Shown in pieces: positions 19,582-26,893 of a DNA stretch of 64,000 nucleotides (the first letter of the stretch is position 1; the number at the start of each line of letters is the position of its first letter). The notes below the pieces were generated by a model that saw nothing but the letters and a program-made list of their open reading frames with translations, did no database searches and was not told the origin of the DNA. Both the position numbers and the translations under genes were made by a program. This stretch comes from Pseudomonas sp. FP1742 (GTDB lineage Bacteria > Pseudomonadota > Gammaproteobacteria > Pseudomonadales > Pseudomonadaceae): contig NZ_CP117460.1 in the NCBI RefSeq assembly GCF_030687145.1, positions 186,001 to 250,000 on the forward strand. Reading direction: 5' to 3'.

Positions 19582-21105
19582 AAAATCCCGAACCAGGCGC
19601 CACGCCTCGTCCATCGACAGCGGTTGTTTCATCCGTTCGGCGAGCATCGCCATGGCCCGTTCTTGATCGCAGGCAACGGCCGCCGCCACCACGCCGTTTT
19701 TGGCGAACAGGCCAATAAACGGTGGATGCTCTGGGTCGCCTTTGAATTCGACCTCGTCCCAGGCCTCGGCGTGTCCGAGGTAGTCGTAGTTTTTGCCGAA
19801 GTGCCAGGTCCAGAAATACGGCACATCGAGGTAGCGTTCGTCGCCGCCGAGCATATTCGCCGCCGCAATCCGCGCCTGTTGCTGGGCCAGGCGCCAGTGC
19901 TCGATCCGTTGGGGCTGGCCGTTGAGCGGGAAGGTCGCGATATCGCCGACGGCCCAGAGCCCGTCAGTCACGCGCATGCCGCCGTCGACCTTCAATGACT
20001 GATCTTTTTCCTTCGGCAGATCGGTAAACGGGGTGGTCGCCGGGGTGACGCCAATGCCGACCAGCACCAGATCCGCCGGCAAGCGCTGACCGTTGTCCAG
20101 CAGCACTGCTTCGACCTTGCCTGCGCCTTCGATCTTCGCCGCTTCGCCATCGGTATGAAACACCACGCCATTGGCCTCGTGCAGGGCACGAATCGCCTTG
20201 CCGACGGCCTCGCCGAATTGCGCCTCGAAAGGGATGGCATGGCGGGCCAGGACGGTGACGTCCAGGCCGTACTGACGCAAGGATGAAGCGGATTCCAGAC
20301 CAATGAAGCTGCCGCCCACAATCACTGCCCGTTGACCCGGTTTTGCGGCTGCCAGAATCTGCTGCGCCTGCGCCTTGGAACGCAGCACGAATACCTGCGG
20401 CAGGTCCGCGCCAGGCAGCGATAAGGGCTTGGGGATGCCGCCGGTGGCGATCACCGCGGCGTCATAGCTCAGCGATTGGCCATCGGCCAGGCGCAGCGTC
20501 CGGTTCGGTGCATCCAGGCCCATCACATCGCTGTTTATCCGTTCAATGCGCTGTTCACGATAAAAATCTTCATCCCGCAGCGGCGGAATTTCGTCCGGCG
20601 GCATCTCCCCGGCAATCACGAATTTGCTCAATGCCGTACGGTCGTATCCGGCTTCGGGTTCCCGGTCGATCAGCAGCACCCGGCCGCCGAAGCCTTTCTC
20701 CCGCAGCGCCGCCGCGCAGGCCGTACCGGCGGCACCAGCGCCGATGATCGCAAAGGTGCGCTTATCGTCCGCCGGCGGTGTGCTGGGGCTGGGCATCGGC
20801 TGGTCATCGACCCAGACCTCATCGTCGCGCAATTCCAGCGGGTAGCGCCGCAGACTGTCCAGGGACGGTGGCTCGCACAGCGCGCCGTCTTCGAGCCGAT
20901 AGGCTGCCTTGTGCCACGGGCAGATCAGCCGTCCCTCACACAGCGCACCTTTGGCCAAAGGAGCCCCGGCGTGGGGACATTTGCCCTGATAGGCGCGCAA
21001 TTGATCGCCGACCCGCAGCAAGACGATTTTCATCTTGTCGATACGGACCTCAAGGCCACGGTCGAGGGGCACATCGGCAAAACGGGCGACGCGGTGCAGT
21101 GCCAT
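19576..21105 (-). CDS. Rieske-domain FAD-dependent NAD(P)H reductase (AIFM3-like)
   Basis: The product has 509 residues. An N-terminal Rieske 2Fe-2S domain carries CPHAG (about residue 43) and CPWHKAAY (about residue 62), the two Cys-His pairs. It is followed by a pyridine-nucleotide-disulfide oxidoreductase fold with an FAD-binding FAIIGAGAAGTACA, an NAD-binding VIVGGSFIGLESA and a late FAD motif WAVGDIA. This fusion resembles AIFM3-type and ferredoxin-reductase-like proteins. Physiological partner unknown. It is a single gene convergent with pgaD. Confidence 0.88.
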   Translation of the reverse strand: MALHRVARFADVPLDRGLEVRIDKMKIVLLRVGDQLRAYQGKCPHAGAPLAKGALCEGRLICPWHKAAYRLEDGALCEPPSLDSLRRYPLELRDDEVWVDDQPMPSPSTPPADDKRTFAIIGAGAAGTACAAALREKGFGGRVLLIDREPEAGYDRTALSKFVIAGEMPPDEIPPLRDEDFYREQRIERINSDVMGLDAPNRTLRLADGQSLSYDAAVIATGGIPKPLSLPGADLPQVFVLRSKAQAQQILAAAKPGQRAVIVGGSFIGLESASSLRQYGLDVTVLARHAIPFEAQFGEAVGKAIRALHEANGVVFHTDGEAAKIEGAGKVEAVLLDNGQRLPADLVLVGIGVTPATTPFTDLPKEKDQSLKVDGGMRVTDGLWAVGDIATFPLNGQPQRIEHWRLAQQQARIAAANMLGGDERYLDVPYFWTWHFGKNYDYLGHAEAWDEVEFKGDPEHPPFIGLFAKNGVVAAAVACDQERAMAMLAERMKQPLSMDEAWRLVRDFA

Positions 21106-21245
21106 GATCGATCTCCAGGCAGGTGTTTCACTTAGGAGTTTGGTGCTTATTCACAGGTTCAGCCAATTCCCTCTGCCACCGCACGAACGGTCCGGCTATA
21201 GTTTGCGTGCCGACGACGGCCCCACCCCGCACAAGGTGCTCCGGT

Positions 21246-21806
21246 ATGACCCGATTGACCTCTTTGAACCCTTGGCTGGCGGCCGTTGCAGTCGCCCTTT
21301 GCGTGCAGTTGCCGGCGCAGGCCCAGGAGCGTTTCACCCTCAGCATCCCCGGTGTTTCGGACAATCGGCTGTTCACGTCGGCGGAAGCCAGCGATGCCAG
21401 CGGTTGCGGCGGCAAGAATCAGTCCCCGGCCCTGAGCTGGAGCGCCGGGCCCCCGGGCACCCTCAGCTACGCCATCGTCATGCACGACCCGGACGGCCAG
21501 AAAGGCTTGGGCGTCGATCACTGGATTCATTACGGCATCAAGGCCACGACACGGCAGATCCCGGCTGGTGTCGGCGCCAAATCCACTCTCGAAGGCGTGG
21601 GTGGCACCAACATCAAAGGCACCACTCACTACGTTGGCCCGTGCCCGCCCATCGGTGACAGCTCCCATCACTACATCATCCAGATCTACGCCCTGGACCT
21701 GGCGCCAGAAGCCTTGCCTGCCGGCCTGACCCGCGCGCAGTTGCTGGAACAGATCAAAGGCCATGTGCTGAAAAACAGCAGTGTGGTGCGGCGTTATCAC
21801 CGCTGA
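21246..21806 (+). CDS. YbhB/YbcL-family PEBP-like secreted protein
   Basis: The product has 186 residues from ATG 21246, chosen because it begins a clear signal peptide (cleavage after QLPAQAQ). The mature part has the PEBP signature: ALSWSAGPPGTLSYAIVMHDPD and HYVGPCPPIGDSSHHYIIQIYALD. Family function is unclear; bacterial members are sometimes called Raf-kinase-inhibitor-like. The periplasmic location is inferred. Confidence 0.85.
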   Translation: MTRLTSLNPWLAAVAVALCVQLPAQAQERFTLSIPGVSDNRLFTSAEASDASGCGGKNQSPALSWSAGPPGTLSYAIVMHDPDGQKGLGVDHWIHYGIKATTRQIPAGVGAKSTLEGVGGTNIKGTTHYVGPCPPIGDSSHHYIIQIYALDLAPEALPAGLTRAQLLEQIKGHVLKNSSVVRRYHR

Positions 21807-21893
21807 AGATTTTTCACTTCGGCTTAACCCGAACCCGGCGGGCTGTCCGTCTCAGAGGATGAATGAGTCAATTTCCTCCTGAGGTCAGCCCCC

Positions 21894-23627
21894 ATGTCCC
21901 TTCCTCTGCATGTCCTCCGCCCGGCCGCCCAGGGTTTCGCCGTCGGGTTACTGCTGGCCGTTGCCGGTTGCGGCGGTTCATCCACACCAGCCTCTGAGAC
22001 GGGCAACCCGGCAGCGGCTGCGCCCCCGGCTCAAAATGCGCCGAAAACTGAAGCATTAGTGCGCGAATCGGCCATGGCGGACACCGCGATGGCCAAACGC
22101 AACGCAAGACCGGGCCCGCTGGTCGCTTTCGCGCCAGTGCCCGCCGGTGAAACTTATCCACAGGGCTACCGGGATGAACAGCGCGAGCAATATCAGGCGC
22201 TGGCCGATAACCCGATTCACAGCGTGGCCGAAGCGCCGGTCTCGACTTTCAGCGCCGACGTCGATACCGGCGCGTACGCCAATGTCCGGCGCTTGCTCAA
22301 TCAGGGGCGTTTACCGCCAGAAGGGGCGGTGCGGCTGGAAGAAATGGTCAATTACTTCCCCTACGATTACGCCTTGCCCACTGACGGCTCACCGTTCGGT
22401 GTGACCACCGAGCTGGCACCGTCACCCTGGAACCCGCATACCCGATTGCTGCGTATCGGCATCAAGGCCTCCGATCGCGCGGTGGCAACGCTGGCCCCAG
22501 CGAACCTGGTATTTCTGGTGGACGTGTCCGGTTCCATGGACCGTCGTGAAGGCTTGCCTCTGGTCAAAAGCACCCTGAAATTGCTGGTCGATCAACTGCG
22601 CGAGCAGGACCGGGTTTCGCTGGTGGTGTACGCCGGAGAATCCCATGTGGTGCTGGAGCCGACTTCCGGACGGGAAAAAGCGAAAATTCGTACCGCCATC
22701 GAGCAATTGACGGCGGGCGGTTCGACGGCCGGCGCGTCGGGTATCGAACTGGCTTACCAAATGGCGCAACAGGCGTTTATCCCCAAAGGCATCAACCGCA
22801 TCCTGCTAGCCACCGACGGTGACTTCAACGTCGGCATCAGCGACTTCGACAGCCTCAAGCAAATGGCTGTGGATAAACGCAAGACTGGCGTGTCCCTGAC
22901 CACCCTGGGTTTTGGTGTGGATAACTACAATGAACACCTGATGGAACAACTGGCCGACGCCGGCGACGGTAACTACGCCTACATCGACAACCTGCGCGAA
23001 GCGCGCAAAGTGCTGGTGGATCAACTCGGCTCAACCCTCGCAGTAGTGGCGAAAAACGTGAAGCTGCAGGTGGAGTTCAACCCCGCTCAGATCAGCGAAT
23101 ATCGGCTGTTGGGTTATGAGAACCGCGCCTTGAAGCGTGAGGATTTCAGCAACGACAAAGTCGACGCCGGAGAAATCGGCGCAGGGCACACGGTGACGGC
23201 GCTGTACGAAATTGTGCCCAAGGGCGAGAAGGGCTGGCTGGAACCGCTGCGCTACGGCAATTCCGGGGCAGAAGTTTCCGCAAAAACCGGAGAATTGGCG
23301 ATGCTGCGGGTGCGTTATCAGTTGCCGGAAGGTGGGAACAGTCGCTTGATCGAACGGCCAATACTGAAGGGCGAGACCGGCAAACTCTCGACCGCCAGCG
23401 ATGATCTGCGTTTTGCCGCCGCCGTCGCTGCCTTTTCCCAGCAGCTCAAGGACGGGCGCTACACCGGTGATTTCAGCCTGAAAGACACCGAAACCCTGGC
23501 CCGTGGCGCACGGGGTGATGATCAGTTCGGCCTGCGCGGAGAGTTCGTGCAATTGGTGGAATTGGCGCAGAGCCTGCGAGCCTCCACCGCCTCGAATCAA
23601 CCGCCCAACGACAACCGGATAGAGTGA
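21894..23627 (+). CDS. von Willebrand factor A-domain lipoprotein (YfbK-like)
   Basis: The product has 577 residues. The signal peptide ends in the lipobox AVAGC (about residue 25). An N-terminal vWF-like region (FSADVDTGAYANVRRLL) is followed by a VWA domain whose metal site reads LVDVSGSMDRREG (DxSxS) and a DUF3520-type C-terminus. The stop overlaps the alternative GTG start of the sigma gene. VWA lipoproteins of this type often sit beside ECF sigma genes; how they act together is unknown. Confidence 0.87.
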   Translation: MSLPLHVLRPAAQGFAVGLLLAVAGCGGSSTPASETGNPAAAAPPAQNAPKTEALVRESAMADTAMAKRNARPGPLVAFAPVPAGETYPQGYRDEQREQYQALADNPIHSVAEAPVSTFSADVDTGAYANVRRLLNQGRLPPEGAVRLEEMVNYFPYDYALPTDGSPFGVTTELAPSPWNPHTRLLRIGIKASDRAVATLAPANLVFLVDVSGSMDRREGLPLVKSTLKLLVDQLREQDRVSLVVYAGESHVVLEPTSGREKAKIRTAIEQLTAGGSTAGASGIELAYQMAQQAFIPKGINRILLATDGDFNVGISDFDSLKQMAVDKRKTGVSLTTLGFGVDNYNEHLMEQLADAGDGNYAYIDNLREARKVLVDQLGSTLAVVAKNVKLQVEFNPAQISEYRLLGYENRALKREDFSNDKVDAGEIGAGHTVTALYEIVPKGEKGWLEPLRYGNSGAEVSAKTGELAMLRVRYQLPEGGNSRLIERPILKGETGKLSTASDDLRFAAAVAAFSQQLKDGRYTGDFSLKDTETLARGARGDDQFGLRGEFVQLVELAQSLRASTASNQPPNDNRIE

Positions 23628-23635
23628 AAGCTGAC

Positions 23636-24217
23636 ATGTCCGATCCTGCAATCAGCTCAACCGCCAGCAGCGACGAGTCGCTGCTGGCGCGCTACCGCTC
23701 GGGCGACGGGCCGGCGTTCGAAGTTTTGTACGCCCGCCACCGCCAGGGCCTGTATCGATTCCTTCTCGGCCTCAGCGGTAAACCCGAACTGGCCGAAGAG
23801 GTGTACCAGGAAACCTGGCTGAGCCTGATCCGCAGCACCAGTCAGCCACAAGGCCGGGCGAACTTTCGTACCTGGCTCTACCAGATCGCCCGCAACCGCC
23901 TGATCGATCACTGGCGCAAACACGGCATCCACAACCCCTTGCACGACAGCTACGACGAACAGGCCCACGCCCTGATCGACGACGCAGCCGACCCCGAACA
24001 ACTGCTGAGCCTGAGCCGCGACGGTCAACGCCTCGAAACCGCCCTGCAAACCCTGCCCGCGGACCAGCGCGAAGTGTTCCTGCTACGCGCCCACGGCGAC
24101 CTCGACCTGCCGCAGATCGCCACCCTCACCGAAACACCGCTGGAAACCGTTAAAAGCCGCTTGCGCTACGCCCAGCAAAAACTGCGTCGGCTGCTGGCCG
24201 AGGAGGTACTGACATGA
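23636..24217 (+). CDS. ECF-type RNA polymerase sigma factor
   Basis: The product has 193 residues from ATG 23636; a GTG at 23624 overlapping the VWA stop is an alternative. Sigma region 2 is seen at FEVLYARHRQGLYRFLLGLSG...FRTWLYQIARNRLIDHWR, and region 4 at LPADQREVFLLRAHGDLDLPQIATLTETPLETVKSRLRYAQQKLRR. It would direct RNA polymerase to a small regulon. The adjacent downstream gene, overlapping by 4 bases, probably encodes its anti-sigma factor. Confidence 0.85.
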   Translation: MSDPAISSTASSDESLLARYRSGDGPAFEVLYARHRQGLYRFLLGLSGKPELAEEVYQETWLSLIRSTSQPQGRANFRTWLYQIARNRLIDHWRKHGIHNPLHDSYDEQAHALIDDAADPEQLLSLSRDGQRLETALQTLPADQREVFLLRAHGDLDLPQIATLTETPLETVKSRLRYAQQKLRRLLAEEVLT

Positions 24218-24834
24218 CTGACGCCAAACAGACACCGCCATCGCCTGACGATGAAGTGCTCAAGCATTTCCGCGACCACAGCAGCGGCGAACCACCGGCG
24301 CACCTCGACGCCTTCATTCTCGCCACTGCGCACCGCGAAGCCCCCGCGCCGAAGCCCAGCCTGTGGCAACGCTGGCTCCGCGCCTGCCAACAGCCCCGTT
24401 GGCAAGTGGCATTCGCCAGTCTCGTCGGCGTCGCACTGATGCTGGCATTGGTGCAACGCACGCCGGAACAACTGCCGAGTTACGACTTCGCCCCTGCGCC
24501 CAAAGCTTCCGCACCGCTCGCCAAACCGGAAGCCGCTGCCCGCTCCCAGGCCGCACCGGCCGAGGCCTTGTCCGCGCCCGCACCGGCTGCGCCGATGGCG
24601 GATTTTGCTGCACCAATGCAACGAGAGTCGATCAACAGCGAAATGGCCGACGAAGCCAAACTCAGCAAACGCGCCGCCGCGCCGGTTAAGTCACTGGATG
24701 ATCAATTACGTGAAGTGATACGCCTGCAAGAGGCCGGACAAACCCAAGCCGCCGAAGCGCTGATGACGACATTGCACAAGCGCTTTTCCAAGGAAAACCT
24801 GGCGGCCAAACTCAAGGAATTGCAGAAGAAATGA
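24214..24834 (+). CDS. putative anti-sigma factor, single-pass membrane protein
   Basis: The product has 206 residues. A cytoplasmic N-terminus (about 65 residues) is followed by one hydrophobic segment (VAFASLVGVALMLALV), then an Ala/Pro-rich periplasmic linker and a C-terminal helical region. The topology and the 4-base overlap with the sigma gene fit an anti-sigma factor. No canonical zinc-binding ASD motif is visible, so the role is by position. Confidence 0.6.
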   Translation: MTDAKQTPPSPDDEVLKHFRDHSSGEPPAHLDAFILATAHREAPAPKPSLWQRWLRACQQPRWQVAFASLVGVALMLALVQRTPEQLPSYDFAPAPKASAPLAKPEAAARSQAAPAEALSAPAPAAPMADFAAPMQRESINSEMADEAKLSKRAAAPVKSLDDQLREVIRLQEAGQTQAAEALMTTLHKRFSKENLAAKLKELQKK

Positions 24835-24914
24835 GCTGAACAGCGGTCGACAATTTGGCAACAACACCCGAAAGCGCGCACTATCGGCCTATAGCCGATG
24901 CGTTGGAGGATGCC

Positions 24915-25124
24915 GTGGCCCAAAAAATCGACCGCATCGCCCAAATGCTCAACTGCCCGGTGAAGGGTGAGGAACTGCGGCGAGCAGTGACTGAGAGTCG
25001 TAAGGAGTTTCTTCTGGCGAAGCAGGCAGAAGATGATCTTGAGGAAGACGTTCTTGATGATGAGTTGATCGAGGACGAAGAAGACGATGATGAATACGAC
25101 GAGTTTGATTGGACGACAGAATGA
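24915..25124 (+). CDS. small acidic hypothetical protein
   Basis: The product has 69 residues from GTG 24915, chosen because a perfect GGAGG lies 5 bases upstream. A basic N-terminal half (RIAQMLNCPVKGEELRRAVTESRKEF) is followed by a run of Asp/Glu (DDLEEDVLDDELIEDEEDDDEYDEFDW). Function unknown. A terminator follows at once. This appears to be the last core gene before the variable region. Confidence 0.7.
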   Translation: MAQKIDRIAQMLNCPVKGEELRRAVTESRKEFLLAKQAEDDLEEDVLDDELIEDEEDDDEYDEFDWTTE

Positions 25125-25147
25125 AAAAACCGCTTTGGCGGTTTTTT
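25124..25147 (+). terminator. intrinsic terminator
   Basis: AAAAAACCGC-TTT-GGCGGTTTTTT directly follows the small acidic gene. The flanking A and T runs make it potentially bidirectional. Confidence 0.88.
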
Positions 25148-25508
25148 GTCATTTAAGAAACACTGTTTGATCTGGAGTCATCAGGGCGTGTTTTACGCAA
25201 CAGGTGTAGGGGGGCGGTGGCAGCAACGCCGCTGACTACCCAAGAAACTACCCAAGAAACCGCCCAAGAAACTACCCAAGAACTACCCAGAAAATGTTGT
25301 GGGGTAAGGCGATGAGCGTCGGCAGCGACTGGTTCATCCGCACGCGGCTGACCTGAAACGAGTCAGCGATTTGAACCGTCAAGTTTTCCTTTACGGTTGC
25401 CTCTGCCTTGACTGGATCACCAGTGCCTACCGGCAGTTGACGAGAAGTCCTCAACGCTTACAATCGCCCACAACACGGCCCCTGTCGGTTGATGCGCTTC
25501 GGCGCTGA
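25148..25508. other. non-coding boundary stretch, no gene seen
   Basis: About 360 bases without a convincing gene. It holds a 12-bp tandem repeat (25235-25292) and the first arm of a terminator. A 60-codon minus-strand frame (25272-25454) has no ribosome site and no recognisable family. Position and composition suggest the left edge of the variable region, but I find no copy of the tRNA-Arg 3' end here. Confidence 0.5.
25235..25292 (+). repeat. 12-bp tandem repeat, five units
   Basis: ACTACCCAAGAA is repeated exactly at 25235 and 25247, then as ACCGCCCAAGAA, ACTACCCAAGA and ACTACCCAGAA. No function is apparent; such repeats can arise at recombination edges. Confidence 0.75.
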
Positions 25509-25527
25509 GACTGCTCAGGGGTTTTTT
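25479..25527 (+). terminator. intrinsic terminator
   Basis: CCCCTG ... CAGGGG followed by TTTTTT, with an inner hairpin GCGC-TTCG-GCGC. It has no gene directly upstream and reads into the truncated hicA, so it looks like a leftover from DNA lost at this junction. Confidence 0.65.
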
Positions 25528-25556
25528 ATTGCTTGGGATTTCTCCGCCTTACCAAT

Positions 25557-25685
25557 CGCGTTGGGTCCCGGGTACGCTTTGAGCTGAACGGTGTTGTCGG
25601 CACCTTTCATCGAACACACCCGGATAAAGAAGCAAAGCCCTACCAGGTTCGCGCTTTCCTTGAGCAATCAGGAGTCACCGCATGA
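25557..25685 (+). pseudogene. hicA remnant (toxin), 5' part lost
   Basis: The last 42 codons before TGA 25683-25685 read RVGSRVRFELNGVVGTFHRTHPDKEAKPYQVRAFLEQSGVTA. This resembles the C-terminal half of HicA mRNA-interferase toxins, including the His-containing strand. The frame runs back to a stop at 25506 without a usable start, and about 40 N-terminal residues are missing. The stop overlaps the hicB-like start (ATGA at 25682), the normal arrangement. Broken toxin. Confidence 0.65.
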
Positions 25686-25867
25686 ACGTAATGAATTACA
25701 AAGGCTATGCCGCCCGAATTGAGCACAGCGAGGAAGATGGCCTGTTTGTCGGCCATATTGCTGATATCAGAGATGTCGTTGGATTTCATGGCGAGTCAGT
25801 ACAGGAGCTTCGAAACGCATTTGAAGAGGCTGTCACTGATTATCTGGAAACTTGCGCCAAGCTCTGA
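25682..25867 (+). pseudogene. truncated hicB-like antitoxin
   Basis: The product has 61 residues: MNVMNYKGYAARIEHSEEDGLFVGHIADIRDVVGFHGESVQELRNAFEEAVTDYLETCAKL. This is the HicB N-terminal RNase-H-like domain and ends abruptly. Usual HicB proteins carry about 45 more residues with a DNA-binding ribbon-helix-helix or HTH end. With hicA also broken, the pair is probably inactive. It could still be translated as a free antitoxin-like domain. Confidence 0.65.
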
Positions 25868-26022
25868 TGAAGACCGGGCGCATGCCTGACCACTGCCATT
25901 GCACGACTATGCAGTTGCATGAGTGGTAGGACGCCAGAAGTCAGCATCAACACGCATCCGCTCACATCTGACAGTTTTGGAGGCCCCGAAAAATCGAGGC
26001 GCATTTCATGGGTGAGTCGCCG

Positions 26023-26316
26023 CTATTCTGCGGTTTGTTGCGTCGCCGTCTGCGGTGGTTGCGTCAGAACTTTCACCACATCATCAACCACCGCCTTACC
26101 CATCGCCGTCAAATAGTGCGCGGCCCAGGCGTGGCGGTCGGTGTCTTTTGCGTAGGCCGCATCCTCAGCAAACGACTTAGCCAGGAACAACAGGTCGGAC
26201 GCCTGCGCCAACGCTTCGCTGATGGGCACACCACCATTCACTCGAAACAGCGGTTCAACAGAGCCGTAGTGGAAGGGTGTGAAACCGATGGTTTTCAGTT
26301 CAGATTGCTTGGTCAT
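26023..26316 (-). CDS. DUF3077 family protein (satellite 1)
   Basis: The product has 97 residues with the DUF3077 pattern LFRVNGGVPISEALAQASDLLFLA...WAAHYLTAMGKAVVDDVV. Function unknown; the family is common in Pseudomonas prophage-like islands. GGAGG lies about 6 bases before ATG 26316. It is the second ORF after the CI-like leader RNA at 26482, just as a paralogue at 49514 follows the second leader. No replication gene follows here, so this early region is cut off. Confidence 0.8.
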   Translation of the reverse strand: MTKQSELKTIGFTPFHYGSVEPLFRVNGGVPISEALAQASDLLFLAKSFAEDAAYAKDTDRHAWAAHYLTAMGKAVVDDVVKVLTQPPQTATQQTAE

Positions 26317-26428
26317 TGACCACCTCCGATGTTGGCGAAGCAGTGCATGGGAACAAGCGATGGGGCGTTACGCGATGTGGAAACGAGGTGAGGGAAAGCC
26401 GAAATTTGTACGGATTAATGCTGCGCAT
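26300..26428 (-). CDS. small leader ORF, 42 aa (satellite 1)
   Basis: ATG 26428 with AAGGAAG 7 bases upstream opens a 42-codon frame beginning MRSINPYKFR. It aligns with MHTLNPSKIR, the start of the 52-aa ORF at 50222 in the same position of the second element. The rest diverges, and the end overlaps the DUF3077 start. The ribosome site lies inside the seqC segment (26436-26445) complementary to the CI-like RNA loop. Function unknown. Confidence 0.5.
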   Translation of the reverse strand: MRSINPYKFRLSLTSFPHRVTPHRLFPCTASPTSEVVNDQAI

Positions 26429-26435
26429 AATTCAC

Positions 26436-26445
26436 TTCCTTGATT
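26436..26445 (-). promoter_or_regulatory. seqC-like target of the CI-like RNA, satellite 1
   Basis: On the minus strand AATCAAGGAA is exactly complementary, over 10 bases, to the seqB loop TTCCTTGATT (26512-26521). It contains the Shine-Dalgarno of the 42-aa ORF. A seqA-like GGAATAAGG at 26617-26625 pairs with seqB with a single bulged base. Confidence 0.7.
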
Positions 26446-26481
26446 TGAGAAGCTGCCGCATCCGATACCAAGCGAATGGGT

Positions 26482-26557
26482 GGCAGCTGTGCGCAGGTTG
26501 GTAAACCGGGGAATCAAGGAAACCGGCACGCCCGAAGGCGTCCCACGCACAGCCGCC
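26482..26557 (-). ncRNA. P4 CI-like immunity RNA, copy 1
   Basis: A 76-nt core read on the minus strand. The outer 16 bases at each end (GGCGGCUGUGCGUGGG and CCUGCGCACAGCUGCC) pair fully, with three G-U pairs. Inside are a hairpin ACGCC-UUCG-GGCGU and a CCGG/CCGG hairpin presenting seqB (UUCCUUGAUU). Phage P4's CI RNA is 69 nt and works by pairing its seqB with seqA and seqC in the leader, causing early termination. The same arrangement of seqA, seqB and seqC is present here. The UUCG tetraloop forms only on the minus strand, which sets the orientation. The name is by analogy of structure and position. Confidence 0.72.
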
Positions 26558-26577
26558 ATAACACAAGACCACAGACG

Positions 26578-26608
26578 AAAAAAAACGCCTGCAATCGTGT
26601 TGGGGGCG
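26578..26608 (-). terminator. leader terminator, satellite 1
   Basis: On the minus strand CGCCCCCAACACGATTGCAGGCG is followed by eight T. The same stem, loop core CGATTGCAG and T-run occur in copy 2 at 50377-50408, between seqA and the CI-like RNA. Confidence 0.7.
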
Positions 26609-26669
26609 CTGTTGCGCCTTATTCCATCGGGTTACCAAGCCCGGTCGCTGAATTGGCAGCGACGGCAGA

Positions 26670-26698
26670 AGGGTATCGTGCAGGCTGAGCTCCTGCAA
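26670..26698 (-). promoter_or_regulatory. leader promoter, satellite 1
   Basis: -35 TTGCAG (26698-26693), 17-base spacer, -10 TACCCT (26675-26670), followed by a GTCGCTG/CAGCGAC hairpin. The same layout (TTGCAC-17-TACTCT, same hairpin) is found in copy 2, although the spacers differ. Confidence 0.6.
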
Positions 26699-26893
26699 CC
26701 TCCGAGATTCGTAGGGATTTTCTGCTGAATCAGTCGGAAGGAGATGACGTCGATGTCTTCAGTTTCGAGGAGCTGTTCCATTGGCCAGATTTCGGCCCTG
26801 CAACGGTGTCATTTGGTTAAGATGCTGCGTTTAGCCAACCCTTGGGCTGCCAAGTCGCCCAGTTGGCCAGCGTTTCGACACGGAGTATCTGCA

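Noticed and set aside
25272..25454. 60-codon minus-strand frame (MRTSRQLPVGTG...)
   Set aside because: No ribosome site, no recognisable family, and the tandem repeat makes up its downstream flank; not called as a gene.
25148..25560. A left attachment copy of the tRNA-Arg 3' end
   Set aside because: I looked for caccaggcgggattcgaacc and partial forms and found none; only the weak stretch at 36583 resembles it.
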